Source: Nitrincola lacisaponensis | GTDB lineage: Bacteria; Pseudomonadota; Gammaproteobacteria; Pseudomonadales; Balneatricaceae | Length of the DNA: 64,000 bases | Direction of reading: 5' to 3' | Assembly: GCF_000691225.1 (NCBI RefSeq) | Contig: NZ_JMSZ01000032.1 | Location: forward strand, 434,001 to 498,000 | Part shown: positions 53,515-62,581 of the stretch, one piece after another | How positions within the stretch are numbered: position 1 is the stretch's first letter | How the letters are laid out: every line of letters starts with the position of its first letter | Notes under the pieces: model-generated | The model's input: only the letters and a program-made list of their open reading frames with translations | What the model was told of the DNA's origin: nothing | Database searches by the model: none | Translations under genes and position numbers: made by a program

Positions 53515-54578
53515 AACAGCTGGATACCGGACTTCAGTTAAAACAGATACGTCATGCTTTTGGTAGCCGGGAAGTCCTTAAGGGTGTTTCTGTGGGTGCT
53601 GAGGCGGGCGAGCTGGTCTGTTTATTGGGCTCTTCCGGGAGTGGTAAGTCCACTTTGCTGCGTTTGGCTGCAGGGCTTGAACCCATTCAGCAGGGGCGGA
53701 TTACCATCGGTGGTGAACTGGTGGCTGAACCTGGATACCAGCTTCCTCCGGAGCGTCGTGGCGTTGGTTTAATGTTTCAGGACTTTGCACTGTTTCCGCA
53801 TATCAATGTGATTCAGAACGTGATGTTTGGTCTGCGCGGGATTGCGCCCAAGGAAGCACTGGTGCGTGCTCAGCGATTGCTGGAACGCGTGGGTATGGCA
53901 GATTATCAGCAGGCCTATCCGCACACGCTCTCAGGTGGACAGCAGCAGCGAGTTGCTTTAGCCAGAGCCCTGGCTCCCGAGCCTCGGGTCATGCTGCTGG
54001 ACGAGCCGTTCTCCGGGTTGGATACAACACTGCGTGCACAGGTGCGTGAAGAGACGGCTCACGTGCTGAAAGAGCGAGGGGTGGCGACCTTGCTGGTCAC
54101 CCATGATCCGGAAGAGGCGATGGCGATGGCAGATCGCATCAAAATTCTGGGAGCCGATGGGCATCTGCGTCAATCAGGCACACCGGATGAGGTCTATTTC
54201 CGGCCTGCTGATACGTTTGTTGCCGGGCTTTTTGGTCCCATTAATCGTCTGTCGGGCTATGTCGAACAGGGATATGTACCCACACCTCTGGGTCGTGTTC
54301 CTGCGCCGGGGCATGCGGATGGTGCGCCAGTACAAATACTGGTGAGGCCTGAAGGGTTGAAAATCGGTGTGGCCGGTGGCGTACTGGTGGATCTGGTGTC
54401 AGTACGTCAACTGGGCGTTACCAAAGAAATTACGATTCGTCCGTGTGATATGGAGACCGGTATTTGCCCTGTCGAAGGGCAGTATAAGGCGCGGATTCTG
54501 GGGCCGATGCATCCGGTGGCTGAAGGTAAACACCGTGTGGCTATAGATCCGGATCTGGCGTTTGTGTTCCCGGGCTAA
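53511..54578 (+). CDS. fbpC: ferric iron ABC transporter, ATP-binding protein
   Basis: The ATPase subunit of 355 residues. Walker A is GSSGSGKST (40-48), the signature is LSGGQQQRVALARAL, Walker B is VMLLDEPFSGLD, and the switch histidine is in LLVTHDPEEAM. A C-terminal TOBE-like domain starts near residue 240. It completes the fbpABC operon. Confidence 0.94.
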   Translation: MKQLDTGLQLKQIRHAFGSREVLKGVSVGAEAGELVCLLGSSGSGKSTLLRLAAGLEPIQQGRITIGGELVAEPGYQLPPERRGVGLMFQDFALFPHINVIQNVMFGLRGIAPKEALVRAQRLLERVGMADYQQAYPHTLSGGQQQRVALARALAPEPRVMLLDEPFSGLDTTLRAQVREETAHVLKERGVATLLVTHDPEEAMAMADRIKILGADGHLRQSGTPDEVYFRPADTFVAGLFGPINRLSGYVEQGYVPTPLGRVPAPGHADGAPVQILVRPEGLKIGVAGGVLVDLVSVRQLGVTKEITIRPCDMETGICPVEGQYKARILGPMHPVAEGKHRVAIDPDLAFVFPG

Positions 54579-54604
54579 TAAACAGCTGGCTGATTTAGCC
54601 CCTA

Positions 54605-55453
54605 TTAGCCTCCCAGATACCAGCGCATCACTGGTTCACCCCAGAGAATGGCACACCAGCCAGCGATGGCAAGATAAGGTCCGAAGGGCAGGGGGTTAGC
54701 TGCCTGGTGTTTGCGCAGTGCGATCAGTACACCTGCCAGCAGGACACCTGCGATGGATGAAAACAGGATGATCATCGGAAGGCTGATGGCGCCTCCCCAG
54801 GCTCCCAGGGCAGCCAGAAGCTTGAAGTCTCCATAACCCATACCCTCCTTGCCAGTCAGCAGCTTGAAGCCCCAGTAGACACTCCAGAGAGCCAGATACC
54901 CCAGCGCTGCGCCCCAGACCGCACTACTGAGCGTGGTAAACAGTTCAAAACTGTTCAGCAGCAGTCCCAGCCATAGCAGGGGTAAGGTGATGCTGTCGGG
55001 CAGGAGTTGATGGTCTATGTCGATAAATGTCAGTGCAATTAATGCCCAGGTGAGGCACATCAGCGCCAGCCCCTGGGTCGTGAAGCCATACTGCCAGGCG
55101 ACAATGCCGCACAACAGGCCGCTCAGAGCCTCAATGACAGGGTAGCGCACACTGATCGGCGCATGGCACTGACTGCATCGACCTTTGAGTATCAGCCAAC
55201 TGATGACCGGGACATTTTCATACCAGCGAATCTGATGGCCGCACTGGTTGCAGCGGGAAGCTGGAACTGCCAGGTTGAATGTGTCGGTTGCTGCAGGTTC
55301 TTCAGGATGGGTGGCTGCGTGCCATTCACGCTCCATCATCACCGGTAGTCGAAAAATGACTACATTGAGAAAGCTGCCGACCAATAACGCCAGGGTCACT
55401 GAAAATAGAACGGCCCACCCTGAGTGAGCCGCAAAGAGTTCAAATGCAATCAT
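54605..55453 (-). CDS. pilD: type IV prepilin peptidase / N-methyltransferase
   Basis: An inner membrane aspartic protease of 282 residues that cuts the leader from type IV prepilins and related pseudopilins and then N-methylates the new end. The cytoplasmic zinc loop has two CxxC pairs (CNQCGHQIRWYENVP, CSQCHAPISVRYP). The catalytic aspartates lie in FIDIDHQLLPD and GYGDFKLLAALGAWGG. It is the last gene of pilB-pilC-pilD, three bases after pilC. Confidence 0.95.
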   Translation of the reverse strand: MIAFELFAAHSGWAVLFSVTLALLVGSFLNVVIFRLPVMMEREWHAATHPEEPAATDTFNLAVPASRCNQCGHQIRWYENVPVISWLILKGRCSQCHAPISVRYPVIEALSGLLCGIVAWQYGFTTQGLALMCLTWALIALTFIDIDHQLLPDSITLPLLWLGLLLNSFELFTTLSSAVWGAALGYLALWSVYWGFKLLTGKEGMGYGDFKLLAALGAWGGAISLPMIILFSSIAGVLLAGVLIALRKHQAANPLPFGPYLAIAGWCAILWGEPVMRWYLGG

Positions 55454-55456
55454 GTG

Positions 55457-56692
55457 TTAGACAACGTTACCCAGCTGGAAGATTGGCAGGTACATTGCAA
55501 TGACCAGACCGCCGACCAGGGTTCCGAGTACCACCATGATCAGCGGTTCGAGCAGACTGGACAGGTTGTCTACGGCATTGTCGACTTCTTCTTCATAGAA
55601 GCTGGCGATTTTGTCCAGCATGGTGTCAAGCGAACCGGCTTCTTCTCCGATGGCTATCATTTGTGTCACCATGGCCGGGTAGATGCCGGTCATGGTGACC
55701 GCATTCTGCAGGGATTGACCGGTAGAGACACCATTGCGTATCTGAATAATCGCAGTTCTGAATACTACGTTTCCGGAAGCCCCTGCAGCGGAATCCAGTG
55801 CTGATACCAAGGGTACACCTGCGGCAAAGGTTGTGGACAGGGTTCGGGCAAACCGGGCTATGGCGGCCTTGTACAGAATCTCACCCAGTACCGGTATTTT
55901 TAGAACAAAACGATCGACTGCATCATGAAATTTCTGTGATTTTTCCATGCCTTTGGTAAAGCCGAAGCCCAGCAACACAAAGCCGATCAGGGCAAAAAAC
56001 CAGTATTTCTGTGCCAGGTCTGACAAGCCGATGACAAACAGAGTGAAAGCGGGCAGGTCGGCACCAAAACTGCGGAAAATATCCTGAAACTGAGGCACCA
56101 CTTTTACCAGTAGAATGGCAGAAACAATAATACCTACCACGACAACTGCTGCGGGATAGGTCATTGCTTTTTTGATTTTGGCTTTCAGTGACTCAATTTT
56201 TTCTTTGTAGGTGGCGATACGATCCAGCATGGTTTCCAGTGCGCCGGATTGTTCTCCAGCCCGGACCAGTGAGCAGGTCAGGTCATCAAAGTATTTCGGG
56301 TGACGTGAGAGGGCGGTTGAGAAGTCGCTGCCACCGTTGACGTCGTTACGAATCTCATAGGTCAGTTCTTTGAGTTTCACCTTCTCGGTACCATTGGCAA
56401 CGATTTCCAGCCCCTGCAGTAAGGGCACGCCGGATTTCATCATGGTAGCCATTTGCCGGGTAAAGAAGGCAATATCCAGGGGTTTTACCGGCTTGTTTTT
56501 GCTGCCCAGCAATGACAGACTGCTCTGTTTGGCAACCTTGCTGGGATTGATCCCCTGCTTGCGCAGCAAGGACTTGGCTATAGCAATGTTTTCCGCATCA
56601 ATCTTGCCTTTGCTGCGGTTGCCACTACGATCTTTCCCTTCCCATTGGAACGTAACTTTTTTCTTTTCCTTTTTCGCTGCTGCTGTCGCCAT
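55457..56692 (-). CDS. pilC: type IV pilus inner membrane platform protein
   Basis: PilC, 411 residues, is the inner membrane scaffold on which PilB drives pilus assembly. It has a basic N-terminus (KKEKKKVTFQWEGKDRSG), two GspF repeats (FFTRQMATMMKSGVPLLQGLEIV and FARTLSTTFAAGVPLVSALDSA) and the family's three membrane spans (e.g. TYPAAVVVVGIIVSAILLVKVVP). The start lies 17 bases after the pilB stop. Confidence 0.95.
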   Translation of the reverse strand: MATAAAKKEKKKVTFQWEGKDRSGNRSKGKIDAENIAIAKSLLRKQGINPSKVAKQSSLSLLGSKNKPVKPLDIAFFTRQMATMMKSGVPLLQGLEIVANGTEKVKLKELTYEIRNDVNGGSDFSTALSRHPKYFDDLTCSLVRAGEQSGALETMLDRIATYKEKIESLKAKIKKAMTYPAAVVVVGIIVSAILLVKVVPQFQDIFRSFGADLPAFTLFVIGLSDLAQKYWFFALIGFVLLGFGFTKGMEKSQKFHDAVDRFVLKIPVLGEILYKAAIARFARTLSTTFAAGVPLVSALDSAAGASGNVVFRTAIIQIRNGVSTGQSLQNAVTMTGIYPAMVTQMIAIGEEAGSLDTMLDKIASFYEEEVDNAVDNLSSLLEPLIMVVLGTLVGGLVIAMYLPIFQLGNVV

Positions 56693-56709
56693 CTGAGTTA
56701 TTTCCCTGG

Positions 56710-58428
56710 TCAGGTTTTAATCACGCGATTCATTTCTTCAAGGCTGGTCAGGCCGTTGGCTACTTTGAGTAGCCCCGACTCACGTAGCGTTTTGAATCCC
56801 TGCTTTCGCGCAACACGCAGTATATCCAGTGAGGTACCATTTTCCATGATACATTCGGCGATCTCCTGAGTCATGGAAAGCATTTCATAAATGCCGACAC
56901 GACCCTTGTAGCCCTTATTGCACTTGGAGCAGCCTTCGTGGTTGGCTTCATAGAGGTGCAGGTCGGGAATCTGTTCAGGTTTAAAGCCCTCTTCCAGTAA
57001 TGTGGCTTCAGGCAGGGTGATTGGGCGCTTGCAGGATTCGCATAAGCGCCGTCCAAGACGTTGAGCAATAATCAGGCTGACCGAGGTCGCTACGTTAAAG
57101 GCCGGAACTCCCATGTTACGGAGTCGGGTCAGCGTTTCTGGAGCGCTGTTGGTGTGCAGTGTCGAAAGGACCATGTGGCCCGTTTGTGCTGCCTTAATGG
57201 CAATTTCAGCGGTTTCCAGGTCACGTATCTCACCCACCATGACCACGTCCGGGTCCTGACGCAGGAATGAGCGCAACGCTTCGGCAAAGGTTAGCCCGAC
57301 CTTGGTATTTACGTGGACCTGGTTAATACCGTCCATATTGATTTCAACCGGATCTTCAGCGGTTGAAATGTTACGTTCCGCGGTATTGAGAATGTTCAGG
57401 CCGGTATAGAGGGTGACAGTTTTACCTGAACCTGTGGGGCCTGTGACCAGAATCATGCCCTGAGGCTGCTCCAGAGTGTTGAGATAGGTTTTTTTCTGGT
57501 CAGGTTCAAAGCCCAGTGCTTCAACACCTATCTGTGCACTGGTGGGGTCGAGTATACGCAGTACGATTTTTTCACCCCAGAGTGTTGGCAGGGTGTTTAC
57601 ACGGAAATCAATCGAGCGCGTTTTGGAAATTTTCATTTTGATGCGCCCGTCCTGAGGTACGCGTCTTTCTGAGATGTCCATCTGAGACATGACCTTCAGG
57701 CGCGCCGCAAGGCGGGTGGCGAGGTTCATCGGTGGACGATGCACCTCTTGCAAAATGCCATCGATACGACAACGTACCCGATAGCTTTTCTCATAGGGTT
57801 CGAAGTGAATATCGGATGCACCGGTTTTGATGGCATCCATCAGGACCTTGTTAATGAAGCGCACAATTGGCGCTTCACTGGCGGCATCTTCTGCTGACTG
57901 TTCTTCATCCTTCTGTTTGCTGGGGTCTTCAATATCCAGATTGTCGAGATCGGCATCTTCCAGGTCACCCAGTGCGGAACTCTGCTGTTGGTCCAGATAG
58001 ATATCCAGTGCAGCAGAGAGCTTGTCTTCTTCGACGATAACGACTTCAGTGATAATCCCGGTCTGGAACTTGATCTCATCAATGCCCTGCATATTGGTTG
58101 GATCGGCAACGGCGACAAACAGACGGTTGTCACGTTTCATCAGAGGCAGGATATGGTGCTTGGTAATCAGTGCGTCAGAAACAATTTCTTTTGGCAGGGT
58201 ATCGCTGGGAATGGCATCCAGGTCCAGCAGGGGCAAGCCAAACTCTTCAGCCGCTGCCGATGCGGCGCGGTGCGCACTGACCAGGCGCTGCTTGATGATA
58301 TAGCTGACAAAGGGTTGTTTGGCGTCACGTGACTTCTGGATAGCATCCGTGGCAACCTCGGAGGAAAAAACGCCGTCCATAACCAGACGTCTGGCCAGTC
58401 CGCTGAGTGGTTGAGCCCCTTGTGCCAC
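56710..58428 (-). CDS. pilB: type IV pilus assembly ATPase
   Basis: PilB, 572 residues, is the hexameric extension motor. An N-terminal MshEN-like region (LSGLARRLVMDGVFSSEVAT) precedes the ATPase with GPTGSGKT (Walker A), the Asp-box stretch FLRQDPDVVMVGEIRD, GHMVLSTLHTN with its His box, and a tetracysteine zinc loop (CESCKRP, CSKCNKGYKGR). GTG 58428 is preferred because GGGAG precedes it by five bases; TTG 58440 would lie upstream of that site. MshEN domains can bind c-di-GMP in some relatives, which is relevant given the GGDEF genes here, but I could not confirm the binding motif. Confidence 0.95.
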   Translation of the reverse strand: MAQGAQPLSGLARRLVMDGVFSSEVATDAIQKSRDAKQPFVSYIIKQRLVSAHRAASAAAEEFGLPLLDLDAIPSDTLPKEIVSDALITKHHILPLMKRDNRLFVAVADPTNMQGIDEIKFQTGIITEVVIVEEDKLSAALDIYLDQQQSSALGDLEDADLDNLDIEDPSKQKDEEQSAEDAASEAPIVRFINKVLMDAIKTGASDIHFEPYEKSYRVRCRIDGILQEVHRPPMNLATRLAARLKVMSQMDISERRVPQDGRIKMKISKTRSIDFRVNTLPTLWGEKIVLRILDPTSAQIGVEALGFEPDQKKTYLNTLEQPQGMILVTGPTGSGKTVTLYTGLNILNTAERNISTAEDPVEINMDGINQVHVNTKVGLTFAEALRSFLRQDPDVVMVGEIRDLETAEIAIKAAQTGHMVLSTLHTNSAPETLTRLRNMGVPAFNVATSVSLIIAQRLGRRLCESCKRPITLPEATLLEEGFKPEQIPDLHLYEANHEGCSKCNKGYKGRVGIYEMLSMTQEIAECIMENGTSLDILRVARKQGFKTLRESGLLKVANGLTSLEEMNRVIKT

Positions 58429-58440
58429 AGTAACTCCCAA

Positions 58441-58576
58441 GCTAATCTAGTGGTTTATAATCTTATAGCATAGCAATCAAATCACAGTTAATCACAGTTA
58501 TCAATGACCTGTATTCTCCTGAGATGGGTAACCCGGTATTATTTGCCAAGGGATTGATCCGGCTCAAGGATTTCAG
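58441..58576. promoter_or_regulatory. divergent pilB/pilS control region with 10-bp tandem repeat
   Basis: Two adjacent copies of ATCACAGTTA occupy 58481-58500, followed by a partial third (TCA). On the minus strand an extended -10-like TGCTATAAG lies at about 58473-58465, between the repeat and pilB. No clear sigma-54 element (GG-N10-GC) was seen. In several relatives pilA occupies this place; here only 136-148 bases remain and no prepilin frame fits. Confidence 0.5.
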
Positions 58577-60205
58577 GTGACGCCACAACAGGATACGCAG
58601 TTTATGGAACAGAACCTAAAAGCCTGGCGTATTATGCGTCTGCTGACGGTTTATCGCATTGCTCTGGCGCTGTTGTTGGTTGCGTTGATCTATACCGGTT
58701 ATCTTCCTGAGCCTCTGGGTGAGAGTTATCCGGGGTTATTTCTCGGCGCTGTATTCGCCTATGCCGTGTTTGCGGTGCTGGAGATTTATCCCTTGCTGCT
58801 GCGAACGCCAGATTTTACCTGGCAAGTGTATGTACACACCTGTGTCGATATCCTGCTGTTTACCCTGATGATGCATGCCAGTGGCGGTGTCAGCAGTGGT
58901 GTCGGGATGCTGTTGGTCGTCAGTATTGCCAATGCCAGTATGCTGTTGGCGGGACGCTTGTCGGTTTTCTTTGCTGCCTTGGCCTCTTTGGCTGTTCTTG
59001 GAGAGCAGTTTTACAGTCAGATACACGGTACGCCGAGTGCGTATAACTATTCGATGGCTGGTTTGCTGGGTTTAACCCTGTTGGTGACCTCGGTGTTGGC
59101 GGCTGTTTTGGCTCGTCAGGCGCGTGAAAATGCGGATTTGGCGCATGCGCGCGGTCTGGATCTTGCCAATATGTCGGAGCTGACTGAGCAGGTGATCAGT
59201 CAGATGTCTACGGGTGTCCTGGTGGTGGATCAGCAACAGCACGTGCGCTTGATTAATCAGGCTGCAAGGCGTTTGCTGGATGCTCCATCTCAGAGTCTGG
59301 GCGCACCACTGCAGCATTTCAGTGTTGAATTAAACTTGCAGCTGCACCTCTGGTGTGATGAAACGATTCATCAGCATGAGAAACGTCGTATCGATACGCT
59401 GCCTGCCAGTTTGCTGGTGCAGATTGTCCGTATCAGCAGTGGTGGCGACAGTCGTAAGGCCGGGGTGCTGATTTTTCTGGAAGATGCCGCTGTGGTTGAG
59501 GATCAGTCACAGCAACTTCGCCTGGCTGCCCTGGGACGCTTGACGGCGGGGATAGCGCATGAAATTCGTAATCCGCTAAGTGCTATTCGCCATGCCGGTG
59601 CCTTGCTGTCTGAGTCCAGTCATCTGCCTGCAGAAGATCAGCGTCTGACCGATATTATTCAGGACAACACTGCACGGGTGAACCGAATTGTTGAGGACGT
59701 ATTGCAGCTTGGAAATCGAGATCGGATATCGCGTGAAGCCTTGACGCTGAATCACTGGTTGAGACATTTTCTCGATGAGCTGGCCTGTATCTATCCGCAG
59801 GTATCTGACGTAGTGCGTTTGGATGATCAAAGTGACGGACTGATTCGTGTTTATTTTGATAGCGGGCACCTGCATCAGATCCTGAGTAACCTGTGTCGCA
59901 ATGCACTGGATTTTGCCGCGTGCTCGACTGATGTACCGGAAGTGATAGTACGGCTGTCTGGTGGTGGAGGGCGAATGACCTTTATTGAGGTGGTGAATAA
60001 CGGCCCACCAGTTGCTCAGCAGGATCGTGAACGACTGTTTGAGCCATTTTTTACGACTACAGCCAAGGGGACCGGCCTGGGTTTGTATCTGTCACGCGAG
60101 TTGGCGCAAGCCAATCAATGCCATCTGGCGCATCAACAACTGCAAGGCTATACCTGCTTTCGTTTGAGCTTCAGTGCTCAGGCGACTCTCGGGGAGACTG
60201 AATGA
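58577..60205 (+). CDS. pilS: two-component sensor kinase of pilus gene control
   Basis: A membrane histidine kinase of 542 residues. Six N-terminal spans (about 20-185) are followed by a PAS domain (about 200-310), HisKA with the phospho-histidine in IAHEIRNPLSAIRHA, and a HATPase with NLCRNALDFA and GTGLGLYLSREL. In Pseudomonas PilS senses pilin level in the membrane and controls pilA through PilR. GTG 58577 follows AAGGA. It is coupled to pilR by ATGA. Confidence 0.93.
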   Translation: MTPQQDTQFMEQNLKAWRIMRLLTVYRIALALLLVALIYTGYLPEPLGESYPGLFLGAVFAYAVFAVLEIYPLLLRTPDFTWQVYVHTCVDILLFTLMMHASGGVSSGVGMLLVVSIANASMLLAGRLSVFFAALASLAVLGEQFYSQIHGTPSAYNYSMAGLLGLTLLVTSVLAAVLARQARENADLAHARGLDLANMSELTEQVISQMSTGVLVVDQQQHVRLINQAARRLLDAPSQSLGAPLQHFSVELNLQLHLWCDETIHQHEKRRIDTLPASLLVQIVRISSGGDSRKAGVLIFLEDAAVVEDQSQQLRLAALGRLTAGIAHEIRNPLSAIRHAGALLSESSHLPAEDQRLTDIIQDNTARVNRIVEDVLQLGNRDRISREALTLNHWLRHFLDELACIYPQVSDVVRLDDQSDGLIRVYFDSGHLHQILSNLCRNALDFAACSTDVPEVIVRLSGGGGRMTFIEVVNNGPPVAQQDRERLFEPFFTTTAKGTGLGLYLSRELAQANQCHLAHQQLQGYTCFRLSFSAQATLGETE

Positions 60206-61590
60206 AATCACTGAATATTACTGATGGACGCCCTCGGGTTCTGGTTGTCGACGACGAGCCGGATATCCGCGAGTTGATTCGCCTGACACTTGAACGTATG
60301 CAGGTGGATTGCCTCGAAGCCTCGACGCTCAAAGAGGCGCTGGTGTTACTGGAGCAGCAAGGCCCCAGGGGTATACAGTTGTGTCTGACCGATATGCGCT
60401 TACCGGATGGTAACGGCATGGATCTGATTTATCGCATTCAGCGTTATTACGCGCAGATACCTGTAGCGATGATCACGGCACATGGCAACATGAGCAGTGC
60501 GATAGAGGCCTTGAAAGCGGGCGCGTTCGATTTTCTGAACAAGCCGGTAGAGTTGCAAACGCTGCGTAATCTGGTCAGCTCAGCCGTGCGTCTGGACCAC
60601 AGCGCTGAAATCACACCAGCGTGTGATCCGGGTCCTGAACTGATGGGAAATTCGGAGGCGGTCGAAAAGATCCGTACACTGGTAAGCCGGTTGGCAAGAA
60701 GTCTGGCGCCAGTGCATATACATGGCGAGTCAGGTACCGGAAAAGAGCTGGTTGCGCGTATGCTGCATCATCGCAGTCATCGTTGTGATAAGCCTTTTAT
60801 TGCGGTGAACTGTGGCGCAATTCCGGCTGATCTGATGGAAAGTGAGTTTTTTGGTCATCGGAAGGGCAGCTTTACGGGTGCGATACAGCACAAGGAGGGC
60901 TTGTTTCAGGCGGCTGAAGGCGGAACCCTGTTTCTGGACGAGGTCGCTGATCTGCCTCTGGATATGCAGGTTAAGCTGCTGCGTGCTATCCAGGAAAAGT
61001 CGGTGCGTCCTGTGGGGGCGCAGAAGGAAGAATATGTTGATGTACGTATCGTCAGTGCAACACATGAAGACCTGGCAACCAAGGTAGAGCAGGGTGAATT
61101 TAGAGAAGATCTTTATTATCGAATCAATGTTATAGAGCTTAAAGTTCCTCCTTTACGTGAGCATTTGGAGGACCTGCCATACCTGGCGGCACACTTTTTG
61201 TCGCAGATGGCGCTTGAGATGGGACGGCCTGTACCCCGGCTTTCTGAAACAGCGCTACAGCGCCTGTGTCAGCACCGCTTTCCCGGTAATGTGCGTGAGC
61301 TGGAAAATGTACTGGCACGTGCTATTACGCTGAACGAGAGCGATGTAATAGAAGCTGAAGATATTCAGACCGATGGCCGTTCAGTGCCCACATCAGAAAG
61401 TGTGATGGTCGCTGATGATCTGGACGCGATCTGTCAGGTAGGGCTTGAGGCTTATATGGAAACCGTTGAACGACAGATACTGAAGCGGGCATTGGCTGCG
61501 GCTGATTTCAATAAAACCGCAGCGGCCCGTCAGCTGGGTATCTCGTTCCGAACACTGCGCTACCGATTGAAAAAGCTCCAGATGGATTAA
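60202..61590 (+). CDS. pilR: sigma-54-dependent response regulator
   Basis: An NtrC-family activator of 462 residues. The receiver domain (about 10-125) has VVDDEPD, the phospho-aspartate in [12 protein letters not shown] and the lysine in LNKPVEL. The AAA+ domain (about 138-370) has GESGTGKE and the sigma-54 contacting loop GSFTGA, a serine variant of GAFTGA. A Fis-type helix-turn-helix ends the protein ([22 protein letters not shown]). It is expected to drive pilA from a sigma-54 promoter elsewhere. Its TAA overlaps the ppsR stop within TTAA. Confidence 0.94.
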   Translation: MKSLNITDGRPRVLVVDDEPDIRELIRLTLERMQVDCLEASTLKEALVLLEQQGPRGIQLCLTDMRLPDGNGMDLIYRIQRYYAQIPVAMITAHGNMSSAIEALKAGAFDFLNKPVELQTLRNLVSSAVRLDHSAEITPACDPGPELMGNSEAVEKIRTLVSRLARSLAPVHIHGESGTGKELVARMLHHRSHRCDKPFIAVNCGAIPADLMESEFFGHRKGSFTGAIQHKEGLFQAAEGGTLFLDEVADLPLDMQVKLLRAIQEKSVRPVGAQKEEYVDVRIVSATHEDLATKVEQGEFREDLYYRINVIELKVPPLREHLEDLPYLAAHFLSQMALEMGRPVPRLSETALQRLCQHRFPGNVRELENVLARAITLNESDVIEAEDIQTDGRSVPTSESVMVADDLDAICQVGLEAYMETVERQILKRALAAADFNKTAAARQLGISFRTLRYRLKKLQMD

Positions 61591-62408
61591 ACGATGCGGC
61601 GGGTCAGTCCTGCCTCCGCCATAATTCGGGTTGCAATTTCTTCGACGGAAAAGTGTGTCGTATTGATCATGCTGATATTCAGTTGTTTGAAGCGCCTTTC
61701 TACCTCTCGTACTTCAAATTCGCATTGTTCCAGTGATGCGTAGCGACTGTTGGGGCGGCGTTCGTGTCGGATCGCAGCCAGGTGAAACGGATCAATGGTC
61801 AGGCCAAACAGTTTGTCCCGGTGTTGCATGAGAATGTCCGGCAGTCCTGCTGTTTCGAGATCGTCGATGGTGATGGGGTAATTTGCTGCGCGTATGCCAA
61901 ATTGCAGTGCCATATAAAGGCAGGTGGGTGTCTTGCCACAGCGGGAGACTCCGACCAGAATCAGGTCAGCTTTGCTGTACTGCTGTACCCGTCCTCCATC
62001 ATCATTATCCAGTGCAAAGTTAACGGATGCGATGCGCTCTTTGTAGCGACTGGACTCATTGATGGCATGGGATTTCCCGACAGAGTAGGAGGAATGTAAC
62101 TGCAGTTCCTGCTCCAGTGGCTTGAGGAAGGTTTCGAATACATCAATTTTGAAACCGTTTGATGAGGCGATGGTTTCCCTGATGTCCGGGTTGACGATGG
62201 TGTCGAATACGATAGCGGCCTGACCGTCTTTCTGGCAGGCATCGTTGATTTTGATGACCACATTCCGGGCTTTTTCAAGAGTATCGATATAGGGCAGGGT
62301 GATCATATCGAACTGTATGCCTTCAAACTGGGTCAGCAGACTGTTACCAAGTGTTTCCGCAGTAATACCGGTGCCGTCGGAGATAAAAAAAGCCGTTCGT
62401 TTGTTCAC
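61587..62408 (-). CDS. ppsR: PEP synthase regulatory protein (kinase/pyrophosphorylase)
   Basis: A bifunctional regulator of PEP synthase, 273 residues: it phosphorylates and inactivates PpsA with ADP and reactivates it by phosphorolysis. The P-loop-like motif [13 protein letters not shown] is at about 153-165. [21 protein letters not shown] is the family opening. It is divergent from its target, ppsA, with 173 bases between the two start codons. Confidence 0.95.
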   Translation of the reverse strand: MNKRTAFFISDGTGITAETLGNSLLTQFEGIQFDMITLPYIDTLEKARNVVIKINDACQKDGQAAIVFDTIVNPDIRETIASSNGFKIDVFETFLKPLEQELQLHSSYSVGKSHAINESSRYKERIASVNFALDNDDGGRVQQYSKADLILVGVSRCGKTPTCLYMALQFGIRAANYPITIDDLETAGLPDILMQHRDKLFGLTIDPFHLAAIRHERRPNSRYASLEQCEFEVREVERRFKQLNISMINTTHFSVEEIATRIMAEAGLTRRIV

Positions 62409-62581
62409 GCAGGATACCTGTTCAGTCCATTAAATAGCTGTCTTCAGTCTGTTGATGTAGTTTCTTTACATCACGGCTGAGGCAAGGATTTTTTATTTTA
62501 ACTGAAGTATCATCGTTGTTTTAGTGCCGATACAAAAATGACTCGCGGCGGATAATCACTCAAACGACAGGAGAGTTTACC

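Noticed and set aside
60850-60875. GSFTGA instead of GAFTGA in PilR as a sign of lost sigma-54 contact
   Set aside because: The serine variant occurs in functional members of the family, so it is not evidence of loss.
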